64,000 bases of DNA, taken from assembly GCA_011947345.1 (NCBI GenBank), contig JAAVTG010000179.1, positions 1-64,000 of the forward strand, given 5' to 3'. Each line of letters begins with the position of its first letter. The first letter of the stretch is position 1. The notes below the pieces were generated by a model. The model was given only the letters and a program-made list of their open reading frames with translations, did not search any database and was not told the DNA's origin. Source of the DNA: Phytophthora quininea (lineage: Eukaryota > Oomycota > Peronosporomycetes > Peronosporales > Peronosporaceae). The position numbers and the translations under genes are program-made. Below, piece after piece: positions 1 to 11,604 of this stretch.

Positions 1-660
1 ACTGGACTTGTTCAACTTCTTCTTTTCTTGTGGCCTGTTGTAGCCGCCGCATGCGACTCTCCTTCATGACCAAGTCCTGCAATTTCTGCATCTAAACAGT
101 GACAGAATTTAGTTTTCTTATCCCCCAAACATGTTAACTTGTTACCTTACCAATTCTTCAGGTTGTAAATTAATTTCGTAGGCATTACGCGCCTTTAGCT
201 CAGCACGAAGTTCACTCGTTGACATGGCCCATGGATCGCATACTTTACCTAAAGAAGAGAACCGCAGATAGATGGTGTCGTTGTTGAGAATATCTACGAG
301 GATGAAGAGATTAGTATATACATTTGTTCCTCTAATAAGACTTTACTAACAGTAGCCATCCAGAGTTCCATCGAGTCGGAGGATCCGTCCTTTAAAGGTG
401 TAAAAGTGTTCACCAAGTGGGAGTTTTGATAGCGGGCTCTTGGAAATTGCCCACTGATTGACAATGAAGCGCTGCAGATCGCTTATTCTGGCTGCGGACG
501 ACACGATCGCTGGAAATTTCTCCTGCTTGAACACTGGCGTGGTGACATTGGTATGTGCCCCACTTGCGTCGGATTTATTATTTGCAGCGCTCTCTTCAGG
601 TATGATCTGGCAGGTTGCGACAAACACTGTAAAGCTGTCTTCCTTCGGTCGCGACGTCAT
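1..660 (-). CDS. Multi-exon hypothetical protein, 5' part (runs off left edge)
   Basis: Product not recognised. Three exons fit on the minus strand: 660-351, 293-151 and 91 to beyond position 1. Introns 350-294 (57 nt) and 150-92 (59 nt) both have GT...AG ends, and the phases join cleanly (103 codons plus one base; two bases plus 47 codons; then phase 0). The start is the ATG at 658-660, which opens MTSRPKEDSF. Exon 2 contains LRFSSLGKVCDPWAMSTSEL. Exon 3 is rich in K, E, Q and R (MQKLQDLVMKESRMRRLQ), which looks like the beginning of a coiled coil. The gene is divergent from the tepsin-like gene across 438 bp. Two short, well-formed introns argue that it is real. The C-terminus lies outside the window, so family assignment from this part alone would be a guess. 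Confidence 0.6.
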
Positions 661-1098
661 CGTGGAGCCGAAAAAGTTATTTGAGCGAAGCGACTCTTAC
701 CTTTAGGATACATGTAGACCTATAACGTTAATACTTCGCGCTAACTTTGTCGAATGCAAGCCTCGTCATGTCATTACTTTTTCGGTGCCGCATGATTTTT
801 GTCTTGCTTTGCGATGCCACAACAGTTGACGTGGCAAGCTCTCATCTATCAGTAAATAGTTTGTCCGACATCTGTCTATTGTCGTAATTATCCAATATTA
901 CCTCTCCATCATTGGTCAAAACCTCAATAGAACCCTTCTTCTATTGGCTAAAATAAACTATTTACATCAATACCCTCGTCCAGCGCAAGAGGAAGCGGCA
1001 GTCGCATTTTTCCACAAGACAAACCTTCGTCCTCCGCTCTGGCTTGGCGGCGTCCCCCTCTCGCATTAGACAGAGTCCCTCCAGGATAAGAAGACACC
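661..1098. promoter_or_regulatory. Divergent intergenic region between two gene starts
   Basis: This 438-bp interval separates two divergently oriented starts and must hold both promoters. Two inverted CCAAT pentamers (ATTGG) lie at 911-915 and 943-947 on the tepsin-like side, about 150 bp before its ATG. No TATA box stands out. The short ORFs here are not convincing genes. The regulatory reading is inference from position. Confidence 0.3.
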
Positions 1099-3631
1099 AT
1101 GGACAAGGCGCTGCTGACCCGTGCCACCAGCAAGGAGGATGCGCCCACGCCCGGCTACCTGTACGGGAGATCGCGCGCATGACGCAGCACAGCTACGACA
1201 CGTGCACCAAAGTGCAGGATTTTCTTATGTCCCGCGTCAAGAACAAGCACCACACGATCAAATTCAAGGCGCTGCAGGTGATCAAGCACGTGTGTCGAGA
1301 GGGCCGCGTGGACTTTAAGCGGGAGATGCAGAAGCATATCCCCGTCATTAAAGAGCAACTGCGTACGTCCAGATTGTATATATATTTTTATATTATATGT
1401 TGGACGACTAACATAGAATTGTTGGATTATTGGATTGTCCCAACATGTAGAATTCCGCGGCGCGGCGGACCCGCTCAAGGGTGACGAATACTACCGTCGT
1501 GTTCGGGAAGCCGCCAAGGAAGTGCTGGACGCCATTTACGATACGGACAATACACCTGGCTTGAGTGGCATGGGCATGTCTGCCCGTATTCAAGGTGTTG
1601 GAAACCCGAACGACAATGCTGCAGTCGGTTCTGGCTGGAGCTCCAAGATCTGGGGCGGTAAGAACTCGAACGAGGGCAATTTGCCTCCTCCACCCATGGC
1701 AGGTCCGCCCATGGGCGGATACAATGGCGGCCAGCAACAGGGAGCTCCTTACGGATACCCAACCAATGACCCTAACCAGGGCACGTACGGAGGACCGCAG
1801 CCCTACGGACAGCAACAACAGCCGTATCAGCCAGAGTACCCACAGGGATCTTACGGAGGTCCTGGAGGTGTGAACCAACCGTATGGAGGTGGCCCTCCTC
1901 CCAACCAGTACGGTGCACCGCCCAACCCATTCAACGAGCAAAAGTTCTCTGGCATTGGCAATCCCATGTATCAGGATCCGCGGGCTGCCGATGAAAAGGA
2001 TTTTTCAAAGGTTTGAAAGAGAAAGTGGCGTCGAAATACTCGAAATCGGACAAGCCAACTTTCGGAGGCGGTCCGCCTGGATCTGCGAACCCTCCTGACG
2101 GTTGGAGCTTTGCGACGAACCGCGGACCTACCAGTGGAAACTACGGACCGACGCCAGCTCCGTACAATCCCGAGGAACCTTACCGTCCGACTGGATTCGC
2201 TGGAGGAGGCTACCGTCCTGGCTCGAACTACGGTCAAGACCCGCGCGAATCTGCCAGCTCGCAACTTCGTGAGAAATCTTACGACGGCGACCGCAAAAGG
2301 GCCGCGTCGGAGGCGCGTGGAGCGACGCGGATGTGCCACCGGTCGGCAACACAGGCATGCAAGGCGGTAATGATGAGGGCCGGACTCAAAGCTTCAGCGG
2401 TCCGTCGCGAGACAACCGATCGTACTCGCGCACGTCTGAGTACGAATACGAGGACAACAAACGCCAAGAAGCTCCCCGAACATTTCCTACCCCTCCTCCT
2501 GTACTCACTGGCCAAACTTCTGGCGCCCAATCTGATGGTTCCTATGAGCGCAACTTGGTCTCTGCGCTGTGTGCCCCTGGAGGCATGCGTGCAATCCCGC
2601 CGAAGGACAAGATGGATGCGTTCTTGAAAAGCGCAATGACTCTGGACGCGGAAATCGTCGGCCCGATCCTCGAAGACTGCCTCTCTGACGACCAGTGGAC
2701 GGTGGTGTCGAAAGCACTAGCGACGATCGATGCGCTGCTGAAGACAGACGGATGCGAAGAATTCGAAGAGTACTTTGCTGAGAACTCGAGTGAACTCGAG
2801 TCGTGTGCCAAATCCGACAAGGCCGCGGTGAGAGACCGTGCCGTGAAGGTTCTAAACCATCTCGGTGTGTCCGCTGGCCTGGCGTCTTCCACCTCCAGTC
2901 GGGAGTCGTCTAAGCCTAAGTCCAAGCGCTCCAACGCAAACAAAAAGCAGTCAACTGCTAAGGAAGCAGACCTTCTGGGTGGCTTTGACGATGAGCCCTC
3001 CACGGGAGACAACGGGTCGCTGTTCTCGGGGCTGCAGACGACTGCGGCGCCCCAGCAGCCGCCCCAGGAGATCTCACAACCTGCCGCTACATCAACCAAC
3101 GACGTGACGGACATGTTTGGTGGACTGCAGCTTCAGAGTAGTGCAGCAGGTAGCACAACGTCGACTTCCGAGACGTCTCAGCCTGCTGCCGCTGCTCCTG
3201 CTGCCCCTGCCCCATCAGCAAACCAGACGATGGTGCTGGATCCGCTGCTGGAGCCTGTTCAAACCCCGGCAGTCAGCCAGGGCTTTGGCGGACCCATGAA
3301 CATGAACATGAACATGAACATGAACATGATGAACTTCAACACACCGCAGCAAATGGCGCAAATGCAGCAAATGCAGTACATGCAACAGATGCAGCAGATG
3401 CAGTACATGCAGCAAATGCAACAAATGCAAATGCAGCAGATGCAGGCAGGCATGGGCGTCCCTGGCAGCCACGGCTCTCAGGTCATTGGAGCGGCGATGA
3501 CCCCGACGGGATACATCGCCAAGACCATCCAAGACCCAGCCGATAACCTGGCATCCGACTCCGGATTCGGGTTCATGAAGAAGAAGGACGACTCGTTCAA
3601 CTTTGTGAAGGATGCCATGAAGAACAGTTAA
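1099..3631 (+). CDS. Tepsin-like ENTH/VHS protein (AP-4 accessory), frame-broken in this sequence
   Basis: The ATG at 1099 opens MDKALLTRATSKEDAPTPGY, matching the start of the ENTH domain of tepsin, the AP-4 coat accessory protein of trans-Golgi vesicles. The ENTH domain continues through KVQDFLMSRVKNKHHTIKFK and, after an intron at 1363-1450 (GTACGT...TAG, CTAAC branch-like site near 1406), GAADPLKGDEYYRRVREAA. Next come a G/P/Q/Y-rich linker (about 1680-2300) and a second helical, VHS-like domain (about 2550-2870). The tail is S/T/P/Q rich, with MN repeats at 3296-3330 and QM repeats to 3440. The reading frame needs three one-base corrections, all at homopolymers: GGG 1165-1167, T5 2001-2005 and A4 2295-2298. 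I read these as probable sequencing errors. Tepsin-type AP-4 binding motifs appear in the tail (see findings). Family call is strong; functional role is from known tepsin biology. Confidence 0.85.
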
Positions 3632-3845
3632 ATGGATGGCTCCTGTATAGTAATCCTCCAGATAGCTTCGACGGTAGGAGAAGAAGCAAGGGGATCGACG
3701 TCGTATCTACAGGAAACTGAGGCAAAGAGTTGCCGGGTGAAGATCATGTTCGCTTAGTAGGCCAGCGAACGTCCGTCAACGTAGATGAAATCGGAGACTG
3801 AAAAGGAAAGAGAAACGGAAAGTGTCTGGGCTGTGGATTTGTGTG

Positions 3846-4885
3846 TCAAAAGGTGTGTTCGTGCGAGTGCTGTGTTGTCGCCTGGGTCAGTGCTTGTAGC
3901 TTGGCGGTCATACTTTCAATCCGGAAATGCTGCTCATGCTGGTGGAGCGCATTCATGGTACTGTTTAAAGCTCGCGATAGCCAATTTACCACCTTAATCT
4001 CCTTGTTCTCGCTGCAGTTTGCCAGCGCTTCAAACAGCAGCTCAACCAACTTCCATTCGTGGTGAGGTTACAGTCAAACGAGAAGTCAGACTACTCGATT
4101 TACCTGATCGAACGCGGCTGAAGGTTCGCCATTTTCGAAACACAACGACTGGATTACTGCATCCAAGCACGTTAGAGTTAGCTGCACTAGCCTGGTTATC
4201 CTGCATACCTTGAGTGATCTTCTCTGCGTCTTGGTCTTCCTCCTTGAGCATCTTCACCAAGACAGTAACCAACGAAGGCAACAGACCATCATTAAGTGTA
4301 TACTCTCGTAGTTCCGCCACTTGTTGCGCACACTCTTGGAAGCGCTGCTCCTGCAGCAACTGGCTTAGACTCAGTACGTGAGTCCACACCACACTCGAGA
4401 AGGACTCGTCCGAGGGGTTTCACTAGGTAATTGGTCCTCTTCAACGTCGTCTTTTCACTGCCGAAACTAAGGTCGAAGGATGGGGACGTGAAGAAGAAGT
4501 CGTCAACAGCTTGGGACGAGCGAGAGCCGCCACGCTTCATGAAGTACGTGGCCAACGCGAAGCGCAGCACGTCGGTAGTCATTTCCATTGCGGAAGCAGA
4601 GTGATGGTCTACTTCAACAGGAGCAGAGACTGGGCAAACAGGCGACAACAGCAGCGGCAGTGATGGTGGTGGAGGCGATGGTGACGCAGACGGCAGCAGC
4701 ACTTCCAGCGGCCGCGGGCGCCGCGCAGCAAGTGTCGGAGCAACGCGACCCAGACGCGCCTTCGTGACGCGAAGCCCAGCCGTCGCTTGAAGCTCTTGTA
4801 GCAGTGTTGACCACCCGGGTGGTGAAGCCATGGTGGCCGCCTTGGTCGGCTCGGAAGTCAGCTCTATTACCCCTTTGTGTTGCAT
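3846..4885 (-). CDS. Hypothetical helical protein, two frames plus probable intron
   Basis: Product not recognised. This gene is convergent with the tepsin-like gene. The likely start is the ATG at 4831 (MASPPGWSTLLQELQATAGL); an earlier in-frame ATG lies at 4885. An A/P-rich N-terminus is followed by a conserved-looking stretch (VLRFALATYFMKRGGSRSSQ). The frame then slips at the GGGG run 4414-4417 (C4 on the coding strand) into VVWTHVLSLSQLLQEQRFQE and on to about 4210. A last exon at about 4055-3846 encodes LLFEALANCSENKEIKVVNW and ends with HSHEHTF. The intron between about 4200 and 4056 is clear from loss of coding character, but I could not fix a donor that keeps frame. The alpha-helical, leucine-rich character suggests a helical-repeat protein; that is inference. 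Confidence 0.5.
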
Positions 4886-4938
4886 TATCTTAGAAATTTA
4901 GCGTTAGACAGACTATTTTTCAGATTTGAGATGCTGCT

Positions 4939-5433
4939 CTAAAAGCAATTCCTGCTGCTCATGCGGTTGCGCCTGATCTGCAGATAGTCTTCATGGCGAA
5001 TGTTGCGCGTAGCTGCGGCTTCGGCAGCCTTAGCCAGCTCTTGCGAGCACTTTATTTGGGGGAGGCCTTCTTCTCCATCTTGAATCTTGAAAGGTCACAA
5101 GGGCAAATTTGCACTTGCAGAATAGCGCAACACTATCGGACGGAGTCAGAATGATGGTCAACGTCAACTTTTTTGTTCCAATTAAAAAAAAGGTGACGAC
5201 AAATGCTGGTGACATAAAGTTGGTTGACCCCTTCAGGAATCTATGCGACCTTGGTTTTCGCAGCAGAAACACCTTTCTTACCCAATTGCATGATGCGGTA
5301 CACCACCTCGTACTTGCTCGAAATCTGGGCGGCCTTGAGGTTCTTGGCGCGGAGGTTCGGCCTACGTAGGTGAAGCTTTTTCTGGATGAATGCGGGGTCC
5401 AAACCTTTGACAATACACTCGGTGGTGGTTCAT
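4939..5433 (-). CDS. Small gene fragment, two open segments
   Basis: Two minus-strand open segments look coding. 5433-5250 encodes VKGLDPAFIQKKLHLRRPNL and ends before a possible donor (GTCGCA). 5049-4939 encodes QELAKAAEAAATRNIRHEDY and ends at a TAG at 4939-4941, preceded by an AAG acceptor. Both join in phase 0 across a 200-nt intron, but the donor is unusual and there is no obvious start codon upstream. It may be the 3' end of a gene whose 5' part was lost. No family recognised. Confidence 0.25.
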
Positions 5434-5553
5434 AGGTCCTCTATTTTTGTTATCTCTAACTGAGAGATTCCTGATATCTCTGCCTAACGCTTCCTGTTTG
5501 TTTCACTTTTGTCTTGGGATGCCGTGTTCCGGGTCGCTATAGCTGTTGTTGAA

Positions 5554-6372
5554 TCATCCCCTGAGTTGGGCTGGAAGTGGTTGTGACCACTGTATCTCCT
5601 TGTCACCAAATTTCTGAATCCGTTTTATGATAGCCGATACATCTTTCTCCTGCTGATTGTCCATGATACTGCATTTGCCTCCTTCGAGGCTCCTTCCTTG
5701 GCTGTCGCTGCTAATAGTTTCTTCTGAATTGGCTGTGGACTTTTCAAGTAAACTTGAGCCGTTCCTAACAGTGCTAGTTTTGATGTATGTGTGCTCCCAA
5801 ATTTCTTTGGCGTTTGTCACAATAGAGCTTGCTCTATTGGTTTGGTAGCACTTAGGAAGCTGGTTGGCACTGAAGGACTCGGGCAGGTTGGACCGTCGAC
5901 GTTCGACTTGGCAGTGCGATTGTTGTTGTTGTTGGTAAATTGAGAACTGGTAGTTGTTACTCGGCTACTCTTCCGTCTACGCCTAGTTGAACAACAACTC
6001 GATATGTGTTTCTTTGCGGCTGCTTGAAAGCATTTGGTCGACAACTGCAACAGGTTCTTCGGTCAAACCTTGCCGATACGATGTCGATACGAGCCTTAGC
6101 ACCACCGAAGCCACGTGTGATGGCTTCTAACGTGCTATCTGCCGTTGGATAGCCGTTCTCGCGACAGCGTTTGTTCTTGAGCTGCCTGCGTCCACGGATG
6201 TCTTTCTGCTGTCTGAACCATCTTGTTTAGTTTTTTTCACTGAAAACGTTGGTCGTCGTCGTAATTGTTTATCTCCTCCTTTCAAATCATCATACGTATG
6301 CGAATCAGCCTTGTATTTTCTGGTGCTGTCCATGGTAGTGGGAATAACAATGGGTTTGGCCGAAAACTCCAT
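5554..6372 (-). pseudogene. Uncharacterised ORF interrupted by a solo LTR
   Basis: The minus-strand ORF opens at the ATG at 6372 (MEFSAKPIVIPTTMDSTRKY), runs to 6167, is broken by the LTR at 5815-6166, and continues in the same frame from 5814 to a stop at 5554. Ignoring the LTR and one copy of its 5-bp target duplication, the two halves are in frame. The protein is K/S/T/Q-rich and basic with no recognised domain; it could be part of a retroelement gag or a host gene. The in-frame continuity is seen directly; function is unknown. Confidence 0.5.
5815..6166 (-). mobile_element. Solo LTR of a Ty3/gypsy chromovirus, TSD GCGTT
   Basis: This 352-bp unit begins TGTCAC and ends GCGACA, giving the TG...CA ends of an LTR. 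It is flanked on both sides by GCGTT (5810-5814 and 6167-6171), a 5-bp target duplication. It is nearly identical over its whole length to 31986-32337, which sits directly downstream of a chromodomain integrase tail. Orientation follows that copy (minus). A solo LTR is expected from recombination between the two LTRs of a former full element. Internal reading frames in the unit are incidental. Confidence 0.85.
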
Positions 6373-7373
6373 CCTGTAGTTTGCTGTTCTAGCTTGAGAC
6401 TCTCAGGGTCTTTGTCGGATCTGTCATCTATGGTACGACTTGTTAAGCTCCAGGTCTACCCTCGCTGTCGCGCTTGAGCTGGAAAGTTGTGTGTGCTGAA
6501 TTTAATTTTTCCCTGGCTGAATCACTGGAAGTTCTCGCGGCTGGATTGGTTTGTCGTCAGATACAACCCAAGCGATGTTATCCCAATTGCTACGGGGTAC
6601 ACAGTCCATTGCTGCTGTCGGAATTTCTCCTTCCACTGATTTTGAGGCAAAACACGGTGTGGTTTCTGGACACGGGAACGACTCCGATACGTGTTGACCC
6701 CTCGATCCCCGAGGCTGCATCTTCAGCTGCGTTGTTAAGCTCTCATATAATTCTAATCTGCCGAGTTCTGCTTTCTCATGATAGAGTTTTTTGTTGTTGG
6801 AATCTTTGTCTTCTGCACCTGTTCACCTGGGCTGAGGAGGTTGGGGTATATTGGCAGCAGCAATCATCGGTAAGTCTGTCGGGGTGTGCTAGCACATATA
6901 TGTGTTTCTCACTCATCTTTCGGCTTGATTCATCCGTGTCGTTCGTAATGCTACTTCAATATTTTGTAGTCCTAGACCACCATGGCCTTCTGCAGAGAAG
7001 ATGAATCCCGGGGCCAGCTTATGCCTGATGTGCTCTTCACCCATAAGTTATAACAAAAGGTTTTGTAGTGCTTCAAATCGTCGTAATATCTTGGATGGCA
7101 TGACAAAATGCTGCCCTATGACAAAATTCCCGGTAGTGCTACTGTGTTAAATAGCACTACCCGTTGAGTCGCTAAGCCCCTTTCGGACCGGTCTTGTCGG
7201 TGTGCTTGTAGTAGTAGTAAGCAGGCCTCCGTCAATACAATCAAGAACTGTAATTTGGCCGACGGCAACGCAGTAGTAAATACTGCAATTGCCACAACGA
7301 TAATAATAATAATTGCAATAGCTGGAATATATTGGAATAGAATAGCATTCTTGTCCTGATCACTCCTTAGCGT
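6373..7373. other. No recognisable gene
   Basis: About 1 kb without a convincing reading frame. The longest open frame (plus, 6474-7004) has a composition unlike a protein and no motif. AT-rich simple sequence (ataataataat) lies at about 7300-7320. I see nothing else here. Confidence 0.4.
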
Positions 7374-9015
7374 CTACAGCGCACCCCAGTAGCGTCGTAC
7401 TGCTTTACATATCGCGATTCGCTCGCAAGAACATGGTTCGCTCGAAATTCGTCGGTAGTGTCGACGCGCGAAGAGATGTAAACACAAGCTTACATCGGGA
7501 AAAAGCCTTTCACAGGCATTGCTCGTGGGCGGAATATGAAGTAACAGCGGGTCGTAATCGAGGTTGCTGGGCTTGGAACGCCGCTGTCTGGCAAAGGATT
7601 CTCGAAGCAAAGTCCGTTGGAGGCTCTGGTACCTGCTCCCGTGACGTAACAGGCACCACAAAGGTCTCTACAGCAGTCTTTTCAGCACCAGACATCGGCA
7701 CCTGATTCAGAAGCTTGACGACCGCACTCTCGAACACAGGCGAGTGGATGATTGTAGCGGAGGGACTCAGGTATACCTTCATCACCGGATACTTCTGCGT
7801 GCAAACAACAGGCGGACAGCTGGAGCGTGCACTTATCCACCTGAAGCTTGAGGCAGACACTGTCAAATTCTCGCAGCTTTTCATTCAGCGTTCCAATGAG
7901 GCGATGCTCGCTTCCTCGCGGCACCAGCTTGTCCACAGCGTTTACTGCCAGGATGGCGTCCCGAATCTTGATGTAGCGCGCTAGCATCTGGAAAGTAGAA
8001 GACCACCGCATGGCGTTGGCGAGAATGGGCTTGAGGTTGGTGGTGCTGAACAACGTGGCTGCATTCTTGACATAGCGCAACTGAGTCATCAGATTCTGAA
8101 TCTGGTCAATCCGATTCTGAAAACTTTCTAAAAACCGGTCCACAGCGACATTGTATCTATGGCTAGCGCAGTTAACCAGAGGAGTTAACCAGAGGCACAT
8201 CAAGCCGAGTAGCGATGCACAGGTTCGTCGAGCAGTTGTCACCAATGATGAAGCGCACCATGCCGACCTCCTTGTTGTACATACCCAGTACCATCGATAG
8301 ATACTTAATGTGGGCGTCAGCGCTCTGACCGTCATACATTGGAGATAGCGCAAACAGACGTTGCTGTCGCACTCCATCTAAGACGTAGACGGCGTATACG
8401 CCAAGAAAGCGGAGCGAGTGGCTGGTCCAGCTGTCAAACATCAAGCCGAAAGAGTTGCCCATCTCTTTGGCAATGACTAGCCCGATTTTCTTGGTTACGT
8501 GTGCCATGTAGGACTACAGAGTCTTGACGGTCGTGCCCTTCACCGACACCACCGCTCGTGTCATCTTGTTTTCGACTTCTGTGATTGGTAGATTACGTTG
8601 AATAATCCAGTCTATCCTTTGGTAGATATTGAGCGTGGCTTCGTAAACAAACAGCATGTCAATCGTTGGCGCTGCTGGCTGGAGACCAGCGAACTCGGGA
8701 GCGTAGTCGGGATGCTTTGCGCTGAAATGGCTTAGCAAGTTGCTATAGCCAGTGCAAGGGATTGATTGCGAGATCGGCCACACTTCCTGCACTCGAAGTT
8801 GCCTTCTCCGAGGTCGGTGTAGAAGAACAGATTTGACGGGATGACATCAGGTGCTGGCTTGGTGGAAAGGTGTCCGTATTGCTCGAGAGGCTCAAATTGG
8901 TAAATGCCATCTCAATAAATTGCTGGTGGACACTGCCAAATATTGACTGGAGGACAGCCACCAATAATGGGTGGACACTGAAAATAACAGTCGATAAATA
9001 CAATCGTATTTTCAT
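7374..9015 (-). mobile_element. Decayed hAT-type transposase
   Basis: Several minus-strand reading frames line up as one broken hAT transposase. From the 5' end: a BED-finger-like segment with LLSHFSAKHPDY (about 8730), the catalytic-domain start GLMFDSWTSHSLRFLGVYAV (about 8430) with IIGDNCSTNL (about 8250), a middle segment MRWSSTFQMLARYIKIRDAI (about 8000), and the C-terminal dimerisation signature PPTSNACERLF (about 7500). The frame is broken at least four times, so no product is expected. I could not identify terminal inverted repeats or an 8-bp target duplication. Confidence 0.75.
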
Positions 9016-10443
9016 GAATTGTGTATTATACTACTGCTAATAAAAACAAAAAACAATAATACTGTCAATACAATACTTGCTATTGTATTATTTTCGCGAA
9101 CCCGACATACATAAACTATACCAAGGCCTCGTGTTTCCGTCTCTAGGCGAACACAATGCGGAATTTCTCAAAGCCGTAGAGGAAACTGATCATTTCGAGT
9201 TCGTTGGTGGTGTCTGGGTCTCCCAATCTGTCGCAACCTCGACTATCCCTTCGTCTTGTTCTAGTAGAGCTTTACTCAGGACTTCTTGCGTGATATCGTC
9301 CAACTCGATCGAGTCTGATTCAATTTTAAGTGCTTGCGTGACGAGGAATTGGTGCTGCTTGGTGAAGGCGTCGGTGAGGTTCACTCCTAGCTCCACGTCC
9401 ATGTCGACGTCTTCTTGTTCAGGTTCGTCGTAATCGCTTTGGGTGAGGAGGATTGTGGTGTTGGAGACGTGCTCGCTCATGTGCAATGTCTTCTGCGGAC
9501 GACGTGGGTGGTTGGGGAATGGTCGAGGCGTTTCATATTCACCATGAATCTCATTGAAAGGACGTGGAGAAGCGAACGCGTTTGCTGATTCTGCAACTGA
9601 ACACGAACGTCTGAATGGACAAGTTGAACTTGACCATCACTCTGATTATTTTATCTCGGTTTGCGCTGAGGGCGAGCACGGCATCAGCCCGCTGATCGGG
9701 TAGTACCTGGCGACTCCGGCTGCCACTTCTGCCACTCATATCCAGAGCTACCTACACGCAGGCGCTAACAGGATGGCTATCTTACTATGCACACGAGCGC
9801 ATCACTCGCTTCAGTTTCCCGTCAATACCTCGTCATACCGGATAGCATCGGTGCGGCGAAGCTTAACAGTCAGTCCTTGGTCGGGTCGGATCCATTGTCT
9901 CGCGTGGAGATACTGGATCCCCTACATCGTCGGGAGCAACCTGTGACGATGCCCCTTGCACTTGGTCATTCGCCAGTGCGTGCGGGACGCTTGGTATCTT
10001 GATCACTAGTAGTTATTCGACCCGCACTTGCTGTGGCGCATTGCCGTCTTCTTGCTTCTCCCGGTAGCCTGATACGGGAACTCGTATTGCTCAGGCCACC
10101 GTTCTTGTTCTCGTCGCGTGCTCAACATCGATATCTGCGATACCTGGCACCACAGCGTGACCAAGTTGTCGGTCGTGGTCCCGGCTGATCGCCTTGTCAG
10201 CCGCCGTGAGCCAGAACTTGTCACGGAGGTTCCGTCAATTTGTCACAAAATGTTAATGGGGAGTGTCGAGACCCAAGTGGGACAGAAGAACGGAGGTAGT
10301 CACGAAAACAATGCAGTACGGATACCATTTCGGTTTTCAGAGAGTGCAGATTGGTTGCTTGTGAAGGAGAATTACTACACTATTGTTGCTTTGGCCTTAA
10401 ACATGCTAACTTGTTTCCATGAAAGCAAGAATGCATTGCGCGT
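9016..10443. other. No confident gene; possible retroelement remnants
   Basis: A 98-codon minus ORF at 9190-9486 (acidic, D/E/Q-rich, DYDEPEQEDVDMDVELGV) is the best candidate, but I do not recognise it. Minus-strand frames at about 10080-10240 (RDKFWLTAADKAISRDHDRQ) look like a retroelement gag fragment; that is weak. The T-rich 10240-10440 stretch holds nothing I can name. Confidence 0.2.
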
Positions 10444-10495
10444 TCAGTAGCGATCACACTGCTGGGCTTGTTGAAACTCTTTCCCAGGAAGGAAC

Positions 10496-11133
10496 TTAAG
10501 CCGCCTTCGCTTCCGCTTTCGCACCAGCAGCAGCATCCTTACCAAAGGCTTTGGCGTACATACCCTTGTACGTCTCCATGAAGCTAGAGATCTTCGGGTC
10601 GTTGCCCAATTTCTCCACGTTGAGTTTGTTCCAAACTGTCCCAGGAGACCATCCCTTTCTGATAAATTTAGCAGCCAGCTCCATGTCCTTAGCATTAGCC
10701 TTGGCAGCCTTGGCTGCTGCTTGCGCTGACTTCCCGCGGCTACTTGGGCCTCTATAGCCGCTTTCTTTAGAGCCTCCCTCTCCTGAGCGTCTGTTTGCTT
10801 GAGCTTCGTCGCGGCTGCTTTGGCCTCTTTAGCCGCTTCCTTTTGAATCTTAGCAGCGGCATTAGCCTGAGCCTTGTCGGCCGCCTTGATCTCGTTGTTC
10901 GCCCCACGCTTCATGTCCCACAGCTTCAAATGGTTGAGACCAAGAATTCTCTCTTCGTCATCATCGTCGTCGCCGCTACCGTCGACATCTCCATTGTCCG
11001 CAACTTCGGCACGAAGCATGCGCTTGTCAGAGTGGCCACCAACTGCACTAACCGATAATGTGGGAGTGGAATTGGCGACGACAGCGTCGACACAGGCCAG
11101 AAGCGCGAAGAATACGATCGAAATGATGCGCAT
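10496..11133 (-). CDS. RXLR-dEER secreted effector (one frame break)
   Basis: The ATG at 11133 starts a hydrophobic signal peptide (MRIISIVFFALLACVDAVVA). An RXLR motif (RMLR, about residues 39-42) and an acidic stretch ending in EER (DDDDDEER) follow, as in oomycete effectors that enter plant cells. The mature part has GLNHLKLWDMKR, then an Ala/Lys-rich helical stretch, and in a second frame the C-terminal FIRKGWSPGTVWNKL segment shared with the gene at 30771. The frame changes at the GGG run read at 10733-10735; the second frame ends at 10496, while the unshifted frame would run to 10444. The break may be a sequencing error. The target is unknown. Assignment to the RXLR class is strong. Confidence 0.85.
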
Positions 11134-11604
11134 TGTAGTCGGTGGTTGGGGCGGTTCTTGTTCTTCGAAGCAGATTGAGAAGTGAGCTCAAACCATTCGC
11201 TGGCACCATAACTTGATCACTATACAGTAAGAGTTGATGCGAAACATGCCGCCTCAACATTTCGTTCTTGTAACACCATTTCTCTTCAGGATGGGTCACA
11301 GCAGACCAGATGCCGGCAACGCAACCAAAGTTCGACGATCTATTATGTCTAGCTGCTGTCTGGTCTCAAGTATATGCTGCAAAGTCACCGTGTCGTGGTT
11401 GTGGTGCTAGGTTTGTTGTCAGGAGCGCTCTGTCCTGTATGGAATTTACGTTTACAGAAAGTTTTGACCGAATTCTCGAGAACGCATGTTACCGTATCAC
11501 TGTCGTGAACAAACTGAGATCTCTACTACATACATCGGTATGGATTCCCTGTGGAAACGTTCATCTGTGAAGTTGTCGTGCTCTCTTACGCATTACCACA
11601 GCTA

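Noticed and set aside
1408..1941. 177-codon minus-strand frame opposite the tepsin-like exon
   Set aside because: Antisense shadow of the G/P/Q-rich linker; no independent support.
3215..3532. Cys/His/Met-rich minus frames (CICCICCMYC) as a metallothionein-like peptide
   Set aside because: Complement of the ATG/CAG repeat in the tepsin-like gene.
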